Positions 26,101-36,175 of a stretch of 64,000 nt of DNA are shown in pieces (the first letter of the stretch is position 1; each line of letters starts with the position of its first letter). The translations under genes were made by a program, and so were the position numbers. The DNA lies in assembly GCF_030463565.1 (NCBI RefSeq), contig NC_134644.1:153351967-153415966 (forward strand). The letters run 5' to 3'. Origin of the DNA: Pelecanus crispus (taxonomy: Eukaryota > Chordata > Aves > Pelecaniformes > Pelecanidae). Below the pieces are notes generated by a model. That model saw only the letters and a list, made by a program, of their open reading frames with translations, was not told the origin of the DNA and made no database searches.

Positions 26101-29100
26101 ACTCAGCGCAGTTAAGTGCCACTTTGAATAGAGCTGCACAGGGAATGAGTTCTGCATGCCATTTGTAATAGCAGCTTTAAATCAGATGGTGATGGTGAAT
26201 GATTGCCACGAACCCATTCACAACCTTTTTGCCACTACCGAGTGGAGAAAGAGGTCGGGAGGGGACTCGCACCCTCACATCTGTGCAGCAGATGCTGACA
26301 CACCTTCCACGCCCCGCTATCCCCAGTGTCCCTGGAGGGAGGGGAGCAGGCGCTGAATAAACCAGCCGGGGCTTCTCCTCTGGTTCCCGCTCCGGCTCTG
26401 CCCCACTGCCTCCTCCTGCTGCTTTCTGCTCTGTTCCCACTGGCTTCCCAGCAACAAGTGTGCTTTACCAGTAAGGGGTTTTCAAAGTAAAAGTGGAGGC
26501 GAGGGGAAAAGGTCATGTCAAATTTGTCTTAGCTAAGCAAGGTAAACTACAGAATGCTATCCAGGGACGGTAGGGAACAGTCCTTCAAAAATATGTGCCA
26601 GATTATGTAGTACAGAAAACAAATTCTTAAACACTGTGAACTGAGGATAAAATTTATAAGTTTAATTCCATGTCCGTGCAAAGTACTTATGGCAATTGAG
26701 TGTATTCATCTCACAAACATCTCACATCAGCCTCTTGCAGGCGCAGCATGCCTTCTACCCAGGGCTCTGCCTGGCAGAGACCTGCAGAAGTGACTGCTGC
26801 ATACTACAGAAATGTGCTGGGTGGGTTTGATTTGTACAGAGCCTATAATTTACTTCCTGTCTCTTTTTAAACCCATTACATCCCTAACAATGGAAGCTGT
26901 CAGCTGAAGTGATTTTGTCAGCCAAATTTGAGAGACTGCACATTTTATGACCATTAAAGTTTCCTGTAACTTCTCACTTAAATTTTTCCATGTCTAAGAA
27001 CGTGAGTTTTTTTCATTTGTCAAATTCCAAAGTAAGCATCAGCAGTGATAAGAACTTGTCAGCTCAACAGGAAGAGAACTGGGGATTTGTTCCCTGGGTT
27101 ATTTCTATTCTTTTAACGAATGTTTAGTATAAAATGCATAGACAATCTATGTCATTATGTTACAGTCATACTCTCTCTCATGGCACTCCCATTTTTGACC
27201 CCATGGGTTTGGTTTGCGTTACCCACAGAAGCAGTTCTTCAGCAGTAGAAGGAGAAATATATTCCCCAAAGCTTCATTTCACCCCAGCGGTTACGGTAAT
27301 TTCTGGATCATGTAAGGTGCACGCTTGTTTCAGGCCAAGAGGGTGCTGAACCTCAAACTCCCCTAAGGCATAGTCTTCACCTTCAGCAGAAAATGCCTGG
27401 GTAAGTCTAAGTGGGGAGTAGGCTTACCACAGTCTGGAGCTGGTGTGTCAGCTTTCGCTACACATAGGTGTTTTAAGTAGACATATCCACATGTTTACAC
27501 TCTCCCAATGCAGAGGTAGGTAGCTCACCCACCGAGCAGGGAGAGCAGCCGGCTAACATGTATCCTGAGGTCCACCTTGCCAGATGGGATCCCAAGTGAT
27601 TTCTTTTTATTAAACCCATAGTTTCTTCTGAAGGTCATTCTTGGTTGGACACTTGCCTGTCATTTGTGTTTTTTAAAACTGCTGTCAGTATCTAATGATT
27701 AAGGACAGCAGCCTGTCCTTTTCCTCTGTGCTAAGTAGAGCATGTTGCAGAGGCTTGGACAAGAAGCACAGTGCTCCCTAGTTTTTCTACTGGGGGACCC
27801 TAGGATAACTTGCTGGAGCTTTGGGGCAACAAACACAGTAACTCTTTTTAGCATTGTTTCTAAAACAGTTTTGTGAGTCTCTTTCTGCATGTAACCTTTC
27901 TTTTTACTCTTCTGAAGGGTTTTTCTCTCCTATTTTATGTCACTACAGAAATACAGTATCAGAATTCTGCTTATATACACTTTGATTCCTGTTGTATGCT
28001 GATATAGCATAAAAACAATTGAATGGATATGATGGCTTAGTCTCTGTTCTGGTTTTGAAGTTGTTGAGAAATCTGGGAGACTCTATATTTTGGAATGCAT
28101 TTCTTATACTTTGATCCCTACACTGCTGTCCATAAAAGACTTTCTGCATGAAAGGCGAAAACCTGCATGCCCTGCTTCAAATGCTGCTATTTACCTTTCA
28201 TAACTACATGAATCAACAAGTTGGATAAATATTTTTCCACAAGGAAGGGATGAGAGAAAGATGGAAAGAAAAACATGTGACAGGTCTTAGTGAGTTCACT
28301 TAATACATTACTGGAAGGCATTCAAATACTTCAGTAAGAAAAGCAGGCCAAGAGGAGACAAAGCTGGAGGTAAGAAGCATTGAGAGTTCAGGATAGAAAG
28401 AGCTTTTTTGAAACTACTAGAAAGACTGAAGTGACCTCTTAATTTTCTAATATGCAGGGCAGGATATTTTGTGGGTATGGCTACTTAAAACAGGGTTTGA
28501 CAGGATCCAGTCTTCAATTAAACATCAGTATGGCTGTATATTATAATGCCATATTGCAAAAGTAGCTACAGTTTCTCATTAAAGTCTCCTGTTAAAGACC
28601 GAAGCAGATAAGAGACCATTTCCTGCCTAACGTAGCTGAGGAACCTGATCCTACAGCAAGGTGGACATGCTGCAGAATAATTCACTGTTCAGTCATTTTT
28701 CATTTTTTTTTAATTTGAATTCTCTTAGACTAGTGTCATATCCCTGACTTGCTTTGTGCCTTACAGCAGAGTGGTACATTGCCCTCCTTTCAGATGCTAG
28801 GCCTGCTATCCCTCCTGCCTCCCAGATCTAACCACTCCATCAGCTGCACCCCCAGATTGCATGCTGCATGCATGCTGGGATGAGCTGATGCAAGCAAAAA
28901 ACACACATTTGTCTTGGGTAAATTTTCTCATCCCTTTAGAAAGCTGAAGAAAAAAAATTGATTAAAACAATTTTGTTTGTGTGGGGCAGGGAGGAAATAG
29001 ATTTGAGATTTTTTTCCCTAAATTTCATCTCAATTTTATTTTGATATTTTCAAGACAAACCAATTCCAAATTAAACAAAAATCAGTGCATTTCTCCAAAT

Positions 29101-31002
29101 TACTTTCAACTGAAGACTGAAACTTGAAATTAAATATTTTATCCCATCCCCATCAAACGTTCTCTATCTCAGAAATGGTCTGGAGCTGGCAGTTCAAATC
29201 CAATATACTCAGGCACACAAAATTCTTTCCTGTCACCCTCCTACACTGCCTCCCTGTAACATTCCCCTGTGGGTTTGCAGATGAACCTTTGAGCCTGTGT
29301 GGCAAAGTGGCAAAACCAGCATTAATCACCTGCAGGACAGGATTCTCTCTTTTTCCTTCACTCAGTGCCATCAGGAGCAGCAACATCTTCTTCAAAAGAG
29401 TGGATCGCTGTTTCTGCTCCCTTCAAACTGCTTTGTCCATGACTATGATCCAGTCCATGTCAGAGTTCATTTCATTTTTTCTGCTTTCTGACTTAGTTTC
29501 AAAAGTCCTTTTAGGCCCATATGCAAGATAAAAGTAACTTAAAGTCACAATATCTGTAAGAGAATGCATTAAAAATAAAATGCAAAAATCCCTCAGTAGT
29601 ATTTACAACTTGGAAAGAGAGCATAGAAAGACAGTGGTCCCCATCAGTTTGAAAGAATGTAGACCAAGGCCCAGACAAAGCTCTGTCTGATGTCTGACTG
29701 CTAGAAACCAGTATGGTTAGTGAGATAAATGGTGACAGATACTGGAAAGGACATACGGGGCTTAGTTATGTAAGCTTGATGGGTCAGGGAACTTACAGAC
29801 TACCAAAACCAAATGCTGATGTGCAGGCTTGTGATCTCCTTTATAACAAGCTTGGCTATGGGAGTAGACAAAGAATACAGCAGCCTGCAGTATTTTTGAG
29901 AGTTTTTTCCAGCGTGGTTTAGTTATTCTTAGTATTAACACAGAAATATAAAAAGATACACATACATCCAAACAGCAACAAAGGACTAAGGGTGCTATCT
30001 AGCATCCAGACACTGTTAGCAACAGTAGTTTATAAACTGTAAAATTGAAGCCATATCCAAAGGACAATTCTGAAATTCTAGATACAGGTCTTTAGCAAAC
30101 TGAAAGACACAGAGATAACTTTAGAAGTAATGAATTTCCCTCAGCAGCAGCAGAAGGTATCTCAGTGTGTAAACAGCATCATGGTTAGAGCCTGACCCTT
30201 GAAAGAAACAACAGGCTCAACAGAAGAGTGGCTGAAAATTACATGCAGTTGCTTATACACAATCCTTTTCTATCAATTCTGTTACCATTATGCTAAGATT
30301 CTGACACACATTTTTATTTACTGAAGAGATTTGTGTCATTGCAAAAGAAAATTCTGAAAATTAGTAGGTTTTCATATATATATATTCAGTTTCACAAAAA
30401 CAATTTATGATCTGTTATGGAAAAAAGAAAAAGAAAAAAAATTGGTTTACTTGGCTTTCTTGTTAGAAAATGTAATTTTGGAGCACTGCTTCACAGAGGC
30501 ATTAACATATACTTTAGTGTAGAAGTCACTGTAAGTGTGTAAATAACCTTAGAAAAATTGGTGCTGAGAGAATTTTGGTTTGAAAATAATTTTTCATGAT
30601 GGTATGAACATAGAGCTGGTTAGGTTCATATATTAGAGCACAGAATAACTACTTTTTTTTTAAAAAAAGCCATGAGTTTATACATACAAGGCACATCAGC
30701 TAGATCCCTACATGCAGAGAGACAGGAAAGAACTTTGCTTGATCAACTTACACCAAGTGTCTGGAAGAGAACTGTCCACAAGAGCTGTGCAAATATATAT
30801 ATAAACAGAACTCTGCCTATGTGATATGAGTCACTGATTCACAGGTAGTGACCTGGGCAAGAGAAGTAATAATCGGGATGCAAGACCCATGTTCTGCACG
30901 TAATCTTGCTGCATGGGTTCTGTCTGTTCACTGTGTTGTAAGTACTACACCGGCTTAATGAAAATATCTGGGTTGCCTGAATAACATAGCTGATTAGAGT
31001 TG
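23137..31002. other. Non-coding DNA with one GC-rich patch
   Basis: I recognise no exon. Homopolymer T runs occur at 24780-24797 and 24900-24909. Bases 26200-26450 are locally GC- and CpG-rich (ACCGAG, TCGGG, CTCGC, CACGCCCCGC, CAGCCGGGG, CCGCTCCGG), which could be a small CpG island or an old retroposed piece. Open frames there in both directions have no family motif. The frames at 29124-29531 plus and 29153-29395 minus overlap each other and I cannot assign either. Confidence 0.5.
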
Positions 31003-31690
31003 TTTCACAGAGGCAACACGGGGAACCTTGTGCTTGGTGTCTACTACAGGCCGCCTGATCAAGGGGAGCCTACTGACAAAGCCTTCTTCCTCCAGCTCCA
31101 GGAGGCTTTGCGCTTGCAGACTCTTGTCTGCTCCCCCCTACTGGGGGACTTCAACCACCCCAACATTTGCTGGAAAAGCAACATGGTGAGCTGTAGGCAA
31201 TCCAGGAGATTCCTAGAATGCATTGAGGATAACTTTCTAAGCCAGGTAATAGACACCTGTACCCAAGGGGATGCAACACTGGATCTGGTGGTCACCAATG
31301 CAAGTGAGCTCATTGGTGACGTCAAGACTGGAGGCAGCCTGGGCTGCAGTGATCACACATTGGTGGAGTTCACACTCCTGAGGGATATGGGAAAAGTGAG
31401 GATCATAGTCAGGACCCTAAATTTTAGAAGAGCAAAATTCCAGCTCTTCAAGGAGTTAGCCAGAAAGACCCCCTGGGAAACAGTCCTCAGGGACAAGGGA
31501 ATGGAACAGAGCTGGCAGATCTTTAAGGACACCTTCCAGGTGTTAGAAATCAGGCAAGGAAGGGAAGAGACAAGCATGGCTGAGTTGAGACCTGCTGGTC
31601 AAACTAAAGAGCAAGAGGGAACTGCACAGGCAGTGGAAGCAGGGACAGGTGTCCTGGGAGGAGTACAGGGATGCTGCTCAGTGGTGTAGG
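31003..31690 (+). pseudogene. CR1 ORF2 endonuclease fragment
   Basis: About 229 codons are open, from the truncation point to a stop at 31687-31689. This is the C-terminal two thirds of an apurinic-like endonuclease, which nicks the target DNA for LINE insertion. Visible landmarks are GVYYRPPDQGEPTDKAFF, LLGDFNHPNICWK (catalytic GDFN), TLDLVVTNA, and GCSDHTLVEF (the SDH catalytic motif), followed by the linker LNFRRAKFQLFKELARKTPW. The N-terminal catalytic residues are absent because of 5' truncation. Near 31560-31690 the frame leaves the family sequence, and the linker continues in another frame (31649-31861, [19 protein letters not shown]). The apparent start codon is TTG just before the element, so no true start exists. 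Confidence 0.85.
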
Positions 31691-31772
31691 GGTGGGGTCA
31701 AGAAGGTTAAGGCACAGCTGGAGCTGAATTTGGCAAGGGATGTAAAGAATAACAAGAAGGGCTTCTACAGGT

Positions 31773-32389
31773 ATGTCAGCCAGAAAAGGAAGGTTAAAAA
31801 AGTGTACCCCCCCGATAAACAAGAATGGCGACCTAGTATCAACAGAAAAGGAGAAGGCTGAGGTACTCAACAACTTTTTTGCCTCAGTCTTCACCGGCAA
31901 CCTCTCTCCTCACCCCTTCCAAGTCAATGGACCACAAGATGGGGACCAGGGGGGTAAATCCCCTCCCACTGTAAGGGAAGATCAGGTTCAAGACCACCTG
32001 AGGAACCTGAATGTACATAAGTCTATGGGAGCTGCTGAGATGCATCCCAGAGTCCTGAGGGAATTGGCTGATGTAGTTGCCAAGCCACTCTCCATGATAT
32101 TTGAAAAGTCATGGCAGTCAGGTGAAGTCCCTGGTGACAAGAAGAAGAAGAAATGTTGTGTCCACTTTTAAAAAGGGAAGAAAGGAGGACCCTGGGAACT
32201 ACCAACCTGTCAACCTCACCTCTGTGCCTGGGAAGATCATGAAACAGATCCTCCTAGAAGCTATGCTAAAGCACATGGAGGACAGGGAGGTGATTTGACA
32301 CAGCCAGCATGGCTTCACCAAGGGCAAGTCCTGCCTGAGTAACCTAGTAGCTTTCTATGAAGGAGTGACTGCATCACAAGGGAAAAGCA
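31773..32389 (+). pseudogene. CR1 ORF2 linker and start of reverse transcriptase, frameshifted
   Basis: This is the part between endonuclease and catalytic reverse transcriptase. Landmarks are [34 protein letters not shown] and [29 protein letters not shown], then in another frame [29 protein letters not shown], and after an in-frame stop near 32296, the QHGFTKGKSCLSNLVAFYEG block. These match the usual finger and early palm regions of CR1 reverse transcriptase. A run of AAG repeats near 32140-32152 sits at the switch between the frames, so slippage there may be one of the breaks. Confidence 0.8.
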
Positions 32390-33520
32390 ATGGATGTCAT
32401 CTATTTGGACTTCTGTAAAGACTTCGACACAGTCCCCCACAACATCCTTCTCTCTAAATTGGGGAGATATGGGTTTGATGGGTGGACTTGGACTGTTTGG
32501 TGGATAAGGAATTGGCTGGGTGGTTGCATGCAGAGGGTTTTCATCAACAGCTCGATGTCCACATGGAGACTGGTGACAAGTGGAGTCCCTCAGGGGTCTG
32601 TACTGGGACCAGTGCTGTTTAATATCTTCATCAATTACATAGATAGTGATATCGAGTGCGCCCTTAGCAAGTTTGCAGACAACACCAAGCTGAGTAGTGC
32701 AGTTAACATGCCAGGAGGACAAGATGTCATACAAAGGGACCTGGACAGGCTGGAGAGGTGGGCCTGTGTGAACCTCATGAGGTTCAACAAGGCCAACTGC
32801 AAGGTCCTGCACCTGGGACGGGGCAACCCCCAATACCAATACAGGCTGGGGGATGAAGGGATTGAGAGCAGCCCTGCAGAGAAGCACTTGGGGGTACTGG
32901 TGGATGAAAAGCTGGACATGAGCCAACAATGTGCGCTTGCAGCCCAGAAAGCCAACTGTATCTTGGGCTGCATTAAAAGCAGCGTGGCCAGCAGGTCGAG
33001 GGAGGTGATTCTGCCCCTCTGCTCTGCTCTGGTGAGACCTCATCTGGAGCACTGCGTCCAGCTCTGGGGCCCTCAGCACAAGAAGGACATGGACCTGTTG
33101 GAGCGGGTCCAGAGGAGGGCCACCAAAATGATCCAAGGGATGGAGCACCTCTCCTATGAGGCCAGGCTGAGAGAGTTGGGGTTGTTCAGCCTGGAGAAGA
33201 GAAGGCTGTGGGGAGACCTTATTGCGGCCTTTCAGTACTGAAAGGGGGCCTACAGGAAGGATGGGGAGAATCTTTTTAGCAAGGACTGTTGTGACAGGAC
33301 ATGAGTAATGGTTTTAATCTAAAGGAGGGTAGATTTAGACTAGACATAAGAAAGAAATTTTTTACAATGAGGGTGGTCAAGCACTGGGACAGGTTGCCCA
33401 GAGAGGTGGTGGAGGCCCCATCCCTGGCAACATTCAAGGTCAGGTTGGACGGGGCTCTGAGCAACCTGATCTGGTTAAAGCTGTCCCTGCTCACTGCAGG
33501 GGGGTTGGGCTAGGTGACCT
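32390..33520 (+). pseudogene. CR1 ORF2 reverse transcriptase palm and C-terminal tail
   Basis: The frame 32390-33241 holds motif A ([19 protein letters not shown]), motif B ([20 protein letters not shown]) and motif C as FADNTKL in place of FADD (32672-32683), so the second catalytic aspartate is Asn. Then follow [62 protein letters not shown] and [18 protein letters not shown]. The last piece lies in a second frame (33301-33513: [37 protein letters not shown]). With the D-to-N change and the frame breaks, the enzyme is dead. Preservation is otherwise good, so the insertion is not ancient. Confidence 0.88.
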
Positions 33521-33563
33521 CTAAAGGTCCCTTCCAACCCAAAGCATTCTATGATTCTATGAT

Positions 33564-33659
33564 GATTATACATCTACACAATACCATTTTTTTATCCTGT
33601 AAGGTGTTGAATCTTGTGCTAAAAAGAAAACAACTCATAGGTTGCTTGAATTTCTGGAC
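33564..33659. other. Short spacer
   Basis: AT-rich sequence between the end of the CR1 and the CpG-rich segment. Nothing is recognised. Confidence 0.5.
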
Positions 33660-34335
33660 AAATTCCTAATCTGTAAGTGCCATCAGCGCATCTTTGCCAG
33701 CAATGGAAGTGAAAACTGGAGCAGTCGTTGCAATGCCTTGAAAGGAAGCTGAAGCACGCTGGGCTCTCAGCGCCCACTGCACAGCAGCCCCTTGCAGTGC
33801 CCCGCCAGGGTTGGGAGTCTGAAACAGGGGGGGAAGGAGCTGAAGCTGCTTCAACTGCTTCCTTAAGCTTGTTTTTCCGAAACTAAGTGTTAAAATCTGC
33901 TGGCAAACAATTACCCTCTGATCACCAATTGTAAACTGCCGTAAACCGGCCGGTACTGCTTTCTGAATTACACAGCTTTTCAAATAAGCCAAAGGAATCA
34001 GAAAGGCAGTGAGAATGCCCACTGACCAACTCAGACTCTTCACAAATAGACTCACCTCAATCGTGTCTAAAAGTCTGATGATTTTGGCCCTAGTCCAGCA
34101 GTCCATCCCTAGTCAGGTAAGTCATGACAGCCTGCTACTAACTTCTTTGTTATGAGTAACAATTTCACGTACTCCCGCGCTTCCCATCCAGAATTTGGCT
34201 GTGTGCAGATGCACAGAGACAGATCCTGCTGGGCAACACTCACCGTTCCAGCAAAAACAGGGAGAAAGGTAAGCAGGAACTGTGAGGGTGAGACAACTTG
34301 CTGAAGAGTGTAGCATAGGCAATCAGCTGCCAATT
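33660..34335 (-). other. Unassigned CpG-rich segment with minus-strand open frames
   Basis: I do not recognise this segment. It differs from its surroundings: I count at least 14 CpG dinucleotides between 33685 and 34250, while flanking DNA has almost none. On the minus strand, frames of 74 codons (34333-34109) and 146 codons (34106-33666) lie nearly end to end. The second opens with an ATG and MDCWTRAKIIRLLDTIE, followed at once by GAGGTGAGT, a strong 5' splice-donor consensus; a second donor-like ACGGTGAGT lies near 34245 (minus). Alternatives are the leader and gag start of an unlisted retrovirus-like element, a CpG-rich first exon, or chance open frames in a GC-rich repeat. There is no retroviral motif such as a zinc knuckle or protease to decide. 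Confidence 0.35.
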
Positions 34336-35536
34336 TGCCAGCAGAGTTTATCTCATGTCTCAGATTAGTGTCCCTTTGCTAATGCCGAACACATACTTCC
34401 ATATTCATCTGTGAATGAACAGATAAACACAAAATGTGTTCTGCCAGAAATCAAGAAAGATATGAAACTATGTTTTCTCTTTCACACAGTTTGCATTTAT
34501 CTAACCAAATTCAAAATCTGTCCTGCGGATGTGTACATCTGTGAATCCTGTGTGTTTAACATTTTGCTTTCATCATTTACAATGTATTGAGCTATTCAGT
34601 AAATATTATTTACACATGCTGAAGCAACCCAAGCTGCAGGAGTGGTTCTTCAGAAGTACATCTTGGAAGTGGATCCTTCAAGTAACAGAACACACTCTGC
34701 AGCATACCAACACCATCAATCTCAATGAAAAACCATGGACTGACTAGCTCTGGTTTGAGCCCTTGAGGTATATTTTACAAACACACTAGTTTATTCATCT
34801 GCATTAGCATAGCAGCCAGTGGCACGTAAGTTGGGAACAGGGTTGCATCATGCTGGAGATTGAATAACCTTTCAGTAAGTATGTTTTTTGTCCTTAAGAC
34901 CATAGACAAATTGAAATCAAAGTGTGAGTAGCATGTGAGACTAACACCAGAGGCACACAGACTCTAGAAAGAGAAGTGAAACAGTAATAACCCCACAGTT
35001 TAACTGAACTGCCATAACAATCCCATAGCAGACCTCCAATGTCTGGATCTAGAACCAGACCACAACTAAAGTTTCATCCCAGCCAACAGTACCCATTTGT
35101 GATGTCTCCTAAACTGTTGTGAGAGATCCTCTATTTGTTATCACTGTCTTGGAAAACAACTTCAACACACCATCCCAGTTCCCAGCCTCAGGGACAGAGG
35201 GTGTGCAAAGCATGCTGCCCACCCCTAAAACATGGCAGTGAAACTTGGTGGAAACTAGAAGAGTGGCCTGGGATAGGTCTTGTTCAATAACATGCCTTCA
35301 GTGTGCTGACATCTGGTTTGCCCATCACAGGTTGACTGATAGTAAGCTTTTTTTGCTCCCAATAGTTCTGCCGAGCCATTCCTGACAAACGTGTACACTG
35401 TACTGAATCATATAGGTTGAGTAGTCATAGAGTAAACAAAAAATTATTATTTGAATGGTTTTCCATTTAATTTCCAATTTTGTTTCTACAGTAGAGGCTG
35501 AATATGCCAAACAGATCTCTGTAAATTCTTTAATAC
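34336..35536. other. Non-coding DNA left of the provirus
   Basis: No gene or repeat is recognised. Small frames (for example 34529-34747 plus) carry no motif. Confidence 0.5.
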
Positions 35537-36091
35537 TGTCCTGGTTTTGGCTGGGATAGAGTTAGTTTTCTTCCTAGTAGCTGGCATAACACTGTGTTTT
35601 GGATTTAGTGTGAAATTAATGTTGATAACACACTGATGTTTTAGTTGTTGCTAAGTAGTGCTTACACTAGTCAGGGACTTTTCAACTTCTCATGCCCTGC
35701 CAGTGAGAAGCTGGGAGGGTGCGCAGCCAGGATAGTTGACCAAGCTGGCCAAAGGGATATTCCATACCTATGATGTCATACTCAGTATATGATGCAAGGA
35801 GTTGGCTGGGGGCAGCAGTTGCTGCTCGGGGACTGGCTGGGCATTGTTCGACAGGTGGTGAGCAATTCCATTGTGCATCACTTGCTTTGTGTATTATTAT
35901 TATTATTACTATTATTATTACTACTACTATTATTTTACTTTATTTTATTTCAATCATTAAACTGTTCTTATCTCAACCCAGGAGTTTTCTCACTTTCACT
36001 GTTCTGATTCTCTCCCCAAACCCACTGGGGCACAGAGAGTGAGTGAGCGGCTGTGTAGTACTTAGTTGCTGGCTCGGGTTAAACCACGACA
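35537..36091 (+). repeat. 5' LTR of the ERVL-like provirus
   Basis: It runs from TGTCCTGGTTTTGGCTGGGA to AAACCACGACA, 555 bp. It has the same modules as the solo LTR at 18645: U3 opening, TATA region (here CAGTATATGATG, a degraded TATA box), a TTATTATTACTATT run (about 35894-35938), an ATTAAA polyadenylation-type signal and the GTTCTTATCTCAACCCAGGAG block. The CRE-like site reads TGATGTCA. Confidence 0.93.
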
Positions 36092-36099
36092 GTCCTTTT

Positions 36100-36117
36100 T
36101 GGCACCCAACATGGGGC
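36100..36117 (+). other. Primer binding site, tRNA-Lys type
   Basis: TGGCACCCAACATGGGGC lies 8 bases after the 5' LTR. It equals the classical Lys-1,2 primer binding site except at two positions, where CG has become CA in both cases. This is the pattern expected from deamination of methylated CpG. The site is where a host tRNA would prime minus-strand DNA synthesis. Confidence 0.85.
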
Positions 36118-36175
36118 ATGAAGGGTTTGAGCTAATAACAGATTAACCAGAGCATATTAAGAAATCTGTTAACAC

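Larger units (their letters stand above)
31003..33563 (+). mobile_element. CR1 LINE, 5'-truncated, about 2.56 kb
   Basis: This is the longest LINE in the window. It enters inside the endonuclease domain of ORF2 (AGAGGCAACACGGGGAACCT), runs through the linker and reverse transcriptase, and ends with the CR1 3' UTR and terminal ATTCTATGATTCTATGA near 33547-33562. ORF1 and the start of ORF2 are missing, as in most CR1 copies. The coding frame is broken at least four times: parts lie in the frames of 31000, 31649, 31773, 32101 and 32390. I could not identify a clear target-site duplication, which is common for CR1. Confidence 0.93.

Noticed and set aside
29124-29531. 135-codon plus-strand frame, with an overlapping minus frame
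   Set aside because: I looked for LINE or retroviral motifs in both directions and found none.
32315-33148. 277-codon minus-strand open frame
   Set aside because: It is antisense to the plus-strand CR1 reverse transcriptase. High GC and codon mirroring keep it open.
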